DNA of 64,000 nt from Piper betle (Eukaryota > Streptophyta > Magnoliopsida > Piperales > Piperaceae): positions 28,409-92,408 of the forward strand of contig JAURVB010008779.1 in assembly GCA_033002965.1 (NCBI GenBank). Reading direction: 5' to 3'. Below are positions 45,707-57,100 of the stretch, one piece after another. The position numbers were made by a program, and so were the translations under genes. The notes beneath the pieces were generated by a model, which had not been told where the DNA came from, searched no databases, and saw nothing but the letters and a program-made list of their open reading frames with translations. Numbering within the stretch: the first letter of the stretch is position 1; the number at the start of each line of letters is the position of its first letter.

Positions 45707-47422
45707 TGTGCTAAAGTTTGGGGACAGTCATTGGATCACGATCCAACGGCTATAATTCCTTCCCCCTCCCCCACCCTCCTCCTCTCCTCTCCTGTTTCTC
45801 AAGACCATCGGCCAACAACCTCCCCTGGCCTCCTCCCGCCCAGGGACGAACTCCACCGTGACCTCCCACCCGCCGCCACAGTTCCCCCTTCCCCCTGCCG
45901 GCCAGGATGAGTCTGCCACAGCCCCTGCCCCTGCCCTGTCTAATCCGGCCCATGCCTTAGTTTCCCCTACTGCTCATGGCAAAATTACCCTGCATCGTCT
46001 CCCCAAGCCACCCCATTTTCCCCACCTGGGTTAGGGAGCGGCGACTGCGGCCAAGGGGGAGAACGTCGCTGTCCCCGCCTTGTTCTGCCCCTCACTCCGC
46101 TCCGTCTCCCCGCCTCCACCCCCACTCGCAGCCGCTGCCCCACCCTCGAGATCCACCCATCCGCCCCAGTGGGCGGTCAGCGGTGGGGTGGGGCGGCAAA
46201 ACAGAGGGGGGAGAACAGGGGTAGTTTTGTAATAAAAATTTGACTCGATCTCGACTCGAGTCAATATTACAAAATAAATTAAAAAATAAAATAATTTCGT
46301 AATAAAAACTTAACTCGATCCAGACTCGAGGCAATATTATCATAAAAATAATTTTATTTTTATTACAAAAATAATTTTAATATCAATCAGGATCATAGTC
46401 AAATTATTAACTCGAGTCAAGATCAGGTCAAGTTTTTATTACAAAATTATTTTATTTTTTAAAATTTAATTCTTAATATTAACTAAAGCTAGGATCGTGT
46501 CAAATTTTTATTACAAAATTATTTTATTTTTTAAATTAATTTCATAATATTGACTCGAGTTAAGATCAAGTTAAGTTTTTATTATGATTTTTTTAATTTA
46601 TTTTGTAATATTGATTCGAGTCAATATTAAGTTTTTACTTCATAAATTGACTCGAGTTAGGATCAAGTCGATCCCGACTCGAGTCAATAATTAAAAATCA
46701 AACGACTCGAAAAAATAAATAAAATAATTTTGTAATAAAAACTTGACCCGATTTTGACTCTAGTTAATAATTTGAATACAATCCTGACCAATATTAAAAT
46801 TATTTTTGTAATAAAAATAAAATAATTTTTGTAATAATATTGACTCAAGTCTCGATCGAGTCAAATTTTTATTACGAAATTATTTTATTTTTTAAAATTT
46901 ATTTTGTAATATTGACTCGAGTCGGGTCAAGTCAAATTTTTATTACAAAACTACCCTCCCCTGTTCTTCCCCCCTCTGTTTTACCGCCCCACCCCACTGC
47001 CAGGGACCTCGCTGCCGATCGCCCGCTAAGGCGGGTGGGGGGATCTCGAGGGTGGGGCGGCGACAGCTAGTGGGGGAAGGGGCAGGGGGAGACGGAGCGG
47101 GGCGGGGGCAAAACGGGCTACGGTGGGGGGGGGGGATATGGCAGGGGCGGTGGCATTCTTCCCACTGGCCACAGCTGTCACTCCCCCCACCTGGGTGGAG
47201 GAAATGGGGCGGCTTGGGGAGATGGTGCGGGGCAATTTTGACACGGGGGAGGGGGCGACTACGATGGGGGGTGGGGGCCGCAGTAGAGTTCGTCTCGAGG
47301 CGGTGGGAGGCTAGCAGAGGTTGCCGACTGGTGGTCTCGAGAAACAGGAGAAGAGAGGGGGTGGCGGAAGGAATAACGGCCGTTGAAACGCGATCCAATT
47401 ACTGTCCCCAAACTTTAGCACA
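45707..47422. mobile_element. Foldback-like element with long terminal inverted repeats
   Basis: The left end TGTGCTAAAGTTTGGGGACA is mirrored at the right end (TGTCCCCAAACTTTAGCACA, 47403-47422). Internal blocks also mirror each other: GATCCAACGG near 45740 and CGATCCAATT near 47390; TGTTTCTCAAGACCA at 45793 and TGGTCTCGAGAAACAG at 47330; CCCCACCTCG- and GCGGTGGGG-type blocks; and TTTTGTAATAAAAATTTGACTCG at 46227 with its complement near 46940. Each arm is about 500-550 bp. The middle (46260-46930) holds imperfect tandem units of about 72 bp built on TTTTTATTACAAAATTATTT and CGACTCGAGTCAATATT. No matching target duplication was found. No protein is evident. Confidence 0.7.
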
Positions 47423-47457
47423 AGCATATATATATATATATATATACATACAACTCA

Positions 47458-50400
47458 TGTAAAACCCACGATTCGAGTTAGGGTTTTATATTTAGAACCG
47501 GTCGGGTCGACCGTTATTTTTTCGAGTTGAGTCAGTTTCAGGACACGTGTACCGAGCCAATGCCAGTCGCGTGTATGAGCTATGAGGGTCATGCGTACCC
47601 AAGTATATGATGATAACGTCATGAACACAGCAGAACAGAATGAGTTATCAGATATATGAGAGTATGCCAGTCATTTTTTTATTTTTATATATAGTGGATC
47701 GTAGAATTAGTATTAGGCCGTTTACCGCGTTAGGACGCGTTCGGGCAGTTTGGGTGGGTTGATAGTTCTAGAGCATACCATTATAATTTTTTTTGGTGTT
47801 GTTTGATTTTATGGGATTTTTCCCGATTTTTATGAATTTTTTTAGGATTTAATACGAGTTAGTTATGATACTTGACTCGAGACGGAGACGAGTCAAGTAT
47901 TATTTACGAGTTTGCCACCCAACTAATTTTTCTCCCCCACGCCCAAACCCTCGCCGCGCCGCCCCTGTTCGCGCGCCACCGCCGCCACGGCCGGCGCCGC
48001 CTGGCCGCCGATCGACGCCGCCCAGCCCGGCCACGGCGTCGCCCTGCCGCCCCGACCAGGTCCGGCCCCCATCGGACCGCCGCGACGCGAGGAAATCACG
48101 CCGCGACGCCGCGGCCGCGTTGCGGTCGCGTCGTCGATTCCGCCGCCGGCGAGCATCGCCACCACGATCAGGTGGTCGCCTCAGCACCGTCGACCACCCA
48201 GTGACGCTTCCTGACCGGAGCGGAGGCCGTTGCCGCCGTGGCCGGCCGGATCTAGCAACCACCACGGCCGGCCACTGTTTTGACCATTTTCCGGCGAGCC
48301 GCCAACTCCGTCGACCATGTTGAGGCCATAGATGAGTCGGGCTCGCCGAGCCGGTTCCGAGGGTACCCAACACGACCCCTTTCCGACTAGTAGACGCCGT
48401 AGGCGACGGTTGCCGGAAAACCACCGGAAGTCGCCGGAAAACCGCCAGTAGCTGCCGGAAAACCGCCGAAAAATCGGAATTTCTGGAATTCGCCGGAATT
48501 CACCGGATCTTCCGCGGGGCTCACCCAGTGGAGCCCGATCGAGCTTTGGACGCCGAGGAGCGCCGAATTTGAGCTCCGAGGCGCGCGACGGAACCCTAAC
48601 CGTCGCCGATTGCCGACGACGTGAGGTATAATTACCTCCGATTGATTTCTTTAAAATTGATTATGATTGTTAGTATAACATGCTAGAATTAAATAATTGT
48701 CATGATAAACATATGAGTATGAGTGTAGTGATGATTGCATGATGCAATTAATTGAGAATGAATAGGGAGTGATTTAATGAGGTAGATCGAGTTGAGCATG
48801 ATAATTGTGTGTGATGTGATTAATGACTAATTAGGGATGAAATGATAAGTTACATGATGAGATTAAGTGTGAATGAAGGTTCAGTGATCTAATGAAGTAG
48901 ATCAGGTCAGAGCATGATAAGTGACCACGGCATAAGTTATAGACACGTAATAAAATTAGTATGAATAGGATGAGCTAGGATTAATTAATTTTTATGATTT
49001 TCTGATTGTTATGTTGATGGATGCTTGCATTGTGATTGTGATGTTATTGAGTTTGATGCATCATTTAGTTAGCGGGCGTTAGTATTTAGTTTTGATGTGT
49101 AGGTACGGAGTAGGAGCTCGCCGCCTAGGCGCGATGACACGCTTGGAGCTTCCACCAGGTCCGTTTAGGACTCGTCTCTGATTTACTCTTTCTATTGTAT
49201 GTTTAATTTATTGCCTGCAGGACGGGTTAAGTGGCGTTTTATCGGATCCCACTTAACTCGGGCCATTTAACCGAGTATTTTCCGGATTAATAACCCCTCG
49301 AGGATGAGATCCCTCGAGGTTGATTTCGAAAACAAGATCCACCACAAGTTGCCTTCGGGCCTATTATATGAATCCCTTCCCAGGCCTATATATATAGTTT
49401 TATCGAGTTTTCAGTGAGACGAGAGATGGAGAAACCGACTGCACGTACCATGCAGAGGATGCCGTGACAGTCAAAGCGGGCTCTGGATTAGTGCCAGCGG
49501 ACTGTTCCATTCCCGAGGGATCCTGACAACTCCGCGTTTGAGTTCCTCACACCCGGAGAACGTGGAGGTTTACGGGTACTGTTTAGTACAGCGCATGTCC
49601 GGACTTGTGGTTCAAAGGGTACTAAAGGCGACTGCCTGAGAGTACTCGGCCTTCGTGCTCAAGGCCAGGAGAGATATGGAGGTAAGGAGAGGGCTTAGGA
49701 TAAAGTTTCACGAGAAGTACTGAAAAGAAGTGCTGAGAGTAGCACAGTACCAGCAGCAGAGCAGTAAGTTCGGGATGCTACCGGGTCTGCAGCCCAGTGG
49801 CTCCTCAGTAGTGCCCTTCAGAGTGTTCACGTGGAGTATGATGTTTTCTTTCAGATGAGAGTTTGCTCTCATAACCAGTTTGTTATAGATATTTTATTTT
49901 CCGGACCAGTAACGCTTGTTACTGACGTTTTTCTTATATATATGTAGGTGATAAGCACGAGATGGACGGGCCGGCCAGGACGGAGGAGCAATGAGGTCTT
50001 GTGCACACACATGTTAGATTTCTGAATGTTTAATATTGTATTATTATGTTATTATTTTGTGAATGCTATGATTAAATGTTTGAGGCATGATAGGATATGA
50101 TTAAATGAAATGAGATGATGCTAAGACATGATGATAAGAGGTGAGATGTGATCAGAGTGGGCAGCAGAAGTGTGGCCCAAGTCCTATGATGAATATACAG
50201 TATATTAAATTATGTGTGATTAAAATTGTTGATATATGTATATATATTGGTATGTATTGTTTTGACAGGGTAGACCCTAATTGCACTTTTAGGGGAGACT
50301 CTATCAGTTTTACTTTAGAATTTTCATCGATTTTGCTCGTGATTGTGATGGCGTGAAATTTAATTTGCATGTCATTCATGTAGTACCATGTTAGGATTTT

Positions 50401-50549
50401 GCACATTTATTCATTCATGATGGATCGTATCTTCATCTTAAGACGCCGAGATTGGATCCGCATGAGTTAGGTTCGGGTTAGCGGACCTAACCGGGGCCTG
50501 TAACATGCCGGTTCGGTTCATGAGCGTGGACCGGATTTGGGGTGTTACA
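47458..50549 (+). mobile_element. TG...CA family copy F, complete, probable solo LTR
   Basis: This is the best-preserved member at 3,092 bp. It starts TGTAAAACCCACGATTCGAG, ends GGACCGGATTTGGGGTGTTACA, and is flanked on both sides by exact ACTCA (47453-47457 and 50550-50554). Blocks shared with copies A-E appear in the same order: ACCCAAGTATATGATGATAAC, a GC-rich core at 47940-48600, GTATAATTACCTCCGATT, AGGAGCTCGCCGCCTAGGCG, ACAAGATCCACCACAAGTTG, GGATCCTGACAACTCCGCG, and AATTGCACTTTTAGGGGAGA. There is no gag, pol or transposase. TG...CA ends with a 5-bp duplication fit an LTR left by recombination; the reverse reading TGTAACACCCC... is typical of plant Ty3/gypsy LTR starts. Confidence 0.85.
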
Positions 50550-50554
50550 ACTCA

Positions 50555-52580
50555 TATAGCTTAAATAAGTTATATTTTTTATTTTGAGTAATTTAGTGGG
50601 GTCCTACTATTCATAATATACATAAATAAATAGAAAAATAAATAATAAGGGTAAATATACAATATCAAATCAATCCAATATTTTTAACCTTTTCGTCTTA
50701 ATTATGTAAGTAATTGTAATGAAAATAAGTTTCAAATAATCTAGTACCTAGCACATTTTTTGAAAATCTAGAAGTAGGTTAAAATAATATAATTTTTTTA
50801 TCAATTTCCTAATCATATACTCTACTTTTAAATATATATATATATAAATTTGTAATTAATACTAGAAAATGTTTAAATTAAATGTGTAGCTTATAAAGAG
50901 GTATATGAGGTGTAGTTCATATAAAATTTTCCTTCTTATGTGAGCCTAAGTTGATGCTAAATAAGTTCGTAGAGAACATGCTACATATAGATTGATGTTA
51001 TTGAAGAACATTATATAGAATTTGAAGAAGTGATTACTCTAAACTTCAATTCATAATCAATCGTACTTTTTGAAGGCATAGCCGCATAGGAACCCATATT
51101 TATAGATGACACTTACAATTGTAAACTAGCTGGCAGAACACTCGTTTGTTCAAGTTTAGTTTGTCTTTAATTAATTTAGTTTCAAGTTGATTTGAACCGA
51201 GTCAAGCTATTTAATGATTTTACTAAGTTCAAAATCAACTTTTATGATACAATCTTTTAGTGCACAAATAAAAGTGATAAAAATCTAAAATATACAGATT
51301 TATATGCTATTAATGCTCATAATAAAACATATTAAATTAAACATTAACGTCTAATAAAATATTTTATACAAATCGGATTTTTAAAAAATTTTAGATTAAT
51401 AAATCAGGTATAGATAAAAATGGTAGATAAGTATGTTGTATGGTATATACCAAATATAATCGAGTGGCAATATACCTTATTTAAAATACTCTCAATTATA
51501 TCAACTGGAAAATGATCAACTTATTCACCCGTTGCGGGTCTTGCAAGCAACCATTTCATTAGTCTTGAACCCTTTTGTCAATTGCGATTGATCATTGATG
51601 TGATATACAACCTTAACCCTGTTTTTTTCTTTTTTCTTTTTGATAAAAGTCACCCTTGTGTCATTGAACTAAATTATTGATCCCTTTTTGTCAACGCCTG
51701 AATTATTGAACCAGGGCCACAATATGTAATCGTGGACCCATATATATATATATATATATAATGGGGATTGAACGCAACAATTTTGTAACATAATAAGTAT
51801 TTCTAAATGGCACATTTTTCCCTTTAAAATGAATGCGCACGAATCAAACAATCCTATTGATGACATGATTTGGGAAATGATTTATATATACGCATTTACA
51901 AATTGTAGTCCCAAAATCTTTAAAATAAAATATTTTTCCTGGTTCTTAAACCCACCAAGATTTGAATGTAGTTATCACATACATGATCAACCAGTAAAAC
52001 TTGATTATAAATAATTAGTCTATTTCAAATTGAAATCACTTTCTTATCACTATAGCTACTTTGACAGATGCAGGCCATGGAACCAATGCTCCTACGGCAG
52101 GCTTCTCCGCGACAGGGGCCGGTTAGGGTAGAGTAGCTTTCTTCCTGGGGAAGAGGTCATCAACTTGGGAGGGAGCCACCCATAGTTGACACATTTGCAC
52201 AAGCTATAGCCTATTGGTAGAGGGTATAGAAGAGATTGAATTGTCTATGCATATGCAAATAGTCCCTATATTTTATTCATATCCCAGGATCTCTTCTCCC
52301 TTTGGCCTCTACTAAATAATTTATAAGGCAATCCTAAGTGCAGAAGAGAAGCAAATGGAATACCATGCATAGAAGGAGTAGAGTAGATTCTTCAAAATCT
52401 TGGAAAAGAAAAACATCAACAGGTATCAATTGCCGTCGAAGGTGTTGATGGTAACGTTGTTTGCAAGCTTTCAAATACAAGGAAACAAAAATAAATTAAG
52501 GGAATGCTATATAACACCAAATTAGTTTACCCTGACATGCTGCGAGCAGCAATTATCACAGACGCCACTAAAGGACGTCC
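50555..52580. other. Intergenic, no gene seen
   Basis: AT-rich, with short (AT)n runs near 50838 and 51739. A less AT-rich island at 52070-52200 could be an old exon fragment, but no domain can be read with confidence. Confidence 0.5.
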
Positions 52581-52588
52581 ATTAGAAC

Positions 52589-53482
52589 CAGTGTTGCATA
52601 AATCGGCCGATTCCGTGCGGAATCGGCCGATTTAAATCGGATCGGCGTCGCGCCGATCCGATTTCGGGGCCGAATCGGGCGGCCCCGAATCGGCCCCGGA
52701 ATCGGCCGAGTTCGGCCGATTCCGACCGATTTAAATCGGAATCGGAATCGGCCGATTTAAATCGGAATCGGTTTTTTTAGGAAATTACCAAAATACCCTA
52801 GGTATGATTTTTATTAAATTATTTAAGCATGGGTAAAATGGTAATTTGGATTTTAAAAACCTAAAATCAAACCCGCTCCCCCGACACCGCCGCCGCTCGT
52901 CCGTCCGCCGCCGCCCGGTTTCCGCCTCCGCCGTGCGGCCCCGACTCCGCGCTCGCCGCCGACCGGGCTGCCGACCTCGCCGCCGACCTCGCAACGTCGC
53001 CGCCCACCCGTGGCCGGACCGAATCGGGCACGCACGAATCGCCGCCGACTCCGCCGCCGGCTCCGGGCCGCCGACGGTTCGTCCGGCCGGGCGGCCGACA
53101 TCGCCGCCGTGAGACTCGCCGCCGACCGGGCCGCCGGTGGCGGCGGGGGGTAAAAATCGCACGGTGGCATTATTGTAATTAAAAGTTGACTCGAGTCTAA
53201 CTCGAGTCAAAAATAATAATTAATTCGAAATAATTTAAAAAAATCTTAAAAAATATTTAAAAATATCAAAAACTATAATACACAGAATAATATCAAAATA
53301 ACATCAATACTTAATTTTAATATATTTATATTATAAATTGTCAAATTATTATATATAACTGATTAAATTAATTTGGACCGATTCAACTGAACCGATTCCT
53401 GGCCGATTCAGACCGATTCCGATTCCGATTCCGATTCACTGGAAAACCGATTCCGATTCCGATTCCGATTTATGCAACCATG
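52589..53482. mobile_element. Non-autonomous hAT element, internally deleted relative of the one at 4729
   Basis: Inverted ends CAGTGTTGCATAAATCGG and, on the other strand, CATGGTTGCATAAATCGG are followed by dense CGGAATCGG repeats. The exact 8-mer ATTAGAAC flanks both sides (52581-52588 and 53483-53490). The segment at 52780-52870 (ACCAAAATACCCTAGGTATG..., AAGCATGGGTAAAATGGTAA...) matches the complement of 7760-7850 closely. The core is GC-rich (52870-53150) and encodes nothing convincing. Length is 894 bp and there is no transposase. Clean ends and an exact duplication imply a younger insertion than the 4729 element. Confidence 0.92.
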
Positions 53483-53490
53483 ATTAGAAC

Positions 53491-54144
53491 ACATAAAAGA
53501 GAACGAGCGTAGTAAAAGTATAAAAATATAAGAATCATAAGGGGTAAAACAAATTGTTTCCTGGTTCTTTACGTCTCCGGATGCGTCTTGTCTTTGTCTG
53601 GACTTGCATACTAATTGTTCCACAAGCCATAAAACCAGTGTTTTCTACTTTTAATTTTTTAAAATATGCTCAAACACCATTTGCAGCGCCATCTTACCAC
53701 CTTTCCACGTTAAGAAGAATAAGAGAAAAAATCGTTTATAATAATCATACTTGTCATCAACCTTCCTTCCCGGGGAGATCAGAGATTATGAACTTCTTTG
53801 GGAAGAGACGTTTTTACAGTAAAAAGTTGGTGCTTGACTCGTCAAACACTTATTTATGTCATCTAAGGTTAGATCTAAAAATTAATCAATTTTTGTTTCT
53901 TAATTTTTTTAGGAAGAAACTGCGGTATTATGATTTTGGTTGGGCGAGCAACGTTTGACACCATGCAATCTCGGTTTCTTCTCCTTGCAAGTAGCTTTTT
54001 TCATCGGAATAGGCCACACTGGACAAAGAGACAGAGAGAGAGGTAATCGCTTCATATGAATCCTACAAGTTGACACTGCCCAGGCTTCTTTTCCATCTTC
54101 CTTTACATACCAGTTTGTGTTGAGGGAGGAGACAAGCCTTGGCC
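53491..54144 (+). other. Upstream region of the aldehyde oxidase locus
   Basis: No gene is visible. A 134-codon frame (53554-53958) lacks domains. GAGAGAGAGGTAATCG at about 54028 resembles a leader exon donor, and the sequence before the start codon at 54145 is GACAAGCCTTGGCC. This is probably promoter and 5' leader. Confidence 0.45.
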
Positions 54145-57100
54145 ATGGCTTTGGAGGAGCAGAAACTTGTCTTTGCTGTTAATGGATTGAGGTTCGAGCT
54201 GGATGGCTATGACCCGTCAACCACTCTGCTTGAGTTTTGAGGACCCAGACCAAGTTCAGAGGAGCCAAGCTTGGTTGTGGCGAAGGTCAGCTTTTTCTCT
54301 CTTTTGTTTTTGTTCTCTGTTTCATTCTATGTAGTACTTGACTGCCCTTTTGAATGGATGACTGTAATGTATTGTATGGTTTTGCTTCCTTTTTTTTTTT
54401 TTCATACATTTGTATTTGGTTTTGGGTACTATTTCCACTTTCCTTGTGTTATCTTGTCATCTTGTTCCGAGTCTCAGTGGATTGAGATGAGCATCTTTCA
54501 TCTTCACTCATAAGGTGAGTGTGAACTGTCACATATTTGGCCATTTTTTGTTCTTCGTTAGTTGAATAGAATAAAAGTAAGATCCAACATATCTCATCTA
54601 AAATACTTGATTTTCTTGTTTACAAGGGGGTTGTGGAGCTTGTGTTGTTCTTCTATCCAAATATGATCCTGCGCATGACCAAGTTGAAGACTTCTCTATA
54701 AGTTCATGTCTGACACTTTTGATTAGCATAAATGGTTGTTCAATCACAACAAGTGAAGGCCTTGGTAACCGCAAAGATGGTTTCCATTCAATCCACCATA
54801 GGATTTCTGGATTCCATGCTTCCCAATGTGGGTTTTGTACCCCTGGAATGTGCATGTCCCTTTTTTCTTCAATTGTCAACTCTGAGAAGAAAAGATGCTT
54901 GACCCCCCTGCCGGATTTTCCAAACTCTCCGTCTCTGAGGCCGAAAGGGCTATTGCTGGAAACCTTTGTCGATGCACCGGATACAGACCCATTGCTGATG
55001 CTTGCAAGAGTTTTGCATTTGATGTTGATATGGAGGACCTTGGTCTCAATTCTTTCTGTGTGAAGGGAGAAAAGTTGCTTGGTGTGGTTAATTTACCACA
55101 TTACAATCCTAAATCAGTTTGCACATTTCCAGACTTTCTCAAGGAAGAAATTAGATCAGAAGCCTTAGAGAGAAATAGTGCATACTCATGTTTCAGTCCC
55201 AGTACTATCAAAGAGCTTCACATCTTGATTATATCTGAAATGGAAAAGGGAAAGAAAGTGAAGTTTGTAGCTGGGAACACTGCATCTGGCATATACAAGG
55301 AGCTGGACTTGTATGATAGATATATCGATATTCGCCGAATTCCTGATCTGTTGGTTATTCGAATTGATGGGGGTGGAATTGAAATTGGAGCTGCTGTCAC
55401 AATATCTAAATCTGTTAATGTTCTGAGGGAGGGTAATAACCAGGTTTTCTCTAAAATTGCTGATCATTTGAATAAAATTGCATCAGAATTTGTTCGTAAC
55501 ACGGCGAGTATTGGGGGTAATCTAGTACTAGCTCAAAGGTTCAATCTTCCCTCAGATGTAGCAACTGTTCTTCTTGCAGTCGATTCCTCTGTCACCATTC
55601 ACACAGGCTCAGAAAGATTAACAATTACTCTAGAAGAGTTCCTCAAGAGTCCTCCTAGTAATACCCAGACATTGCTCCTTAGCATCTACATTCCAAACTG
55701 GGTTGTACAGGGAGATTCATCAGGAAAATCTTCATTTAAATTCGAAACATATCGGGCAGCTCCTCGTCCCCTGGGAAATGCAGTTTCATATGCCAATGCC
55801 GCAATTCTAGCTCGATACTCCACTAATTCGAGCTCTGGAACTGCTATCATAGAATGTCTGCAGCTGGCTTTTGGTGCTTATGGAACTAAACATGCAATTA
55901 GAGCAAGCAATGTGGAGAAGTTCTTGTCTGGGAAGCCGGTCACTGCTGATGTTCTGCTTGAAGGAATCAGATTAGTCAAAGAAATTGTCATCCCCGAAGA
56001 TGGCACTTCACATTCAAGCTATAGGACAAGTTTGGCGGTTGGTTTTCTTTTCGATTTTCTTAAACCATTGCTTGAAGATTTAAAAGAGAAGATACCCAAT
56101 GCTGTGTCGGAAAATGGCAGTCTTGCCAATGGTTCGGATGTTGGAGCCATGAATGGTGATTTCATAGGTAAACAACCATTATTGTCTTCAAGACAAGATA
56201 TTCATCTAAGCAAAGATTATCTTCCAGTCGGAGTTCCTGCCAAGAAAGTAGCCGCAGAGATTCAAGCTTCCGGTGAGTCTATGAATTTGTTTATTATAAC
56301 TAGAAGAATTATCTCTGATTCAATCCTTAATACAATCATTGCAATCATGCAGGGGAAGCTGTATATGTGGATGACATTCCTTCTCCCAAGGACTGCCTTT
56401 TTGGAGCTTTCATTTGCAGCACAAAGCCAGTTGCTCGTGTAAAGAACATCGATTTCATGCCGAGCTCAGTATCGAAAAAATACATAGTGTTATTTCTGTC
56501 AATGACATTCCAAAGACAGGAGAAAATATTGGTTGTACACTCATGTTTGGCAGTGAGCGTCTATTTGCTGACAAGTGTGTTGAGTATGCAGGAGAGCCAG
56601 TTGGGTTTGTGGTAAGCTTCCAATTTTTTCTGTACTATCTACTTTGAATAATGTATAGCAGTAGTTGTTGTTTAACATCATTCTCATTGTAATGTTTGGT
56701 TAGATTGCTGAAACACAGAAGTATGCTAATATGGCTGCAAAACAAGCTATAATTGAGTATGAAACCGAAGGCATTGAACCGCCAATATTAACTGTGGAGG
56801 ATGCAGTTGACAGGTCCAGTTTCTTTGAACCCCTCCTTTTCTCACACCAAAACCTGTTGGTGATTTCTCGAAGGGAATGGCAGAAGCTGAGCATAAAATC
56901 TTATCAGCGAAGGTACTGATTACATTGGAACAGATATTTATGAATGAATTAAGGATGTTTACTGTTTGTAGCTTTGATGCCATAATTTGACTCTTGCTAT
57001 CCAGATAAAACTTGGATCTCAATACTACTTCTACATGGAGACACAAACGGCGCTTGCTGTTCCAGATGAGGATAACTGCATGGTAGTTTATAGTTCCGCT

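Noticed and set aside
47865..48424. Frames of 152-174 codons at the left side of copy F
   Set aside because: They fall in the GC-rich core of the TG...CA family. Other copies do not preserve the frames.
52070..52200. Less AT-rich island as an exon of a chloroplast-type or photosynthesis gene
   Set aside because: A faint resemblance on the minus strand could not be sustained over more than a few codons.
52785..53210. 141-codon frame in the short hAT element
   Set aside because: It spans the GC-rich core and a shared non-coding segment; the long relative has no corresponding protein.
53554..53958. 134-codon frame upstream of aldehyde oxidase
   Set aside because: No domain or family resemblance; lies in a probable promoter region.
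54895..56442. Open frame of 515 codons as an independent gene
   Set aside because: It is the inside of exon 2 of the aldehyde oxidase locus. Its ATG only follows a frameshift, and its last 57 codons are intron sequence.
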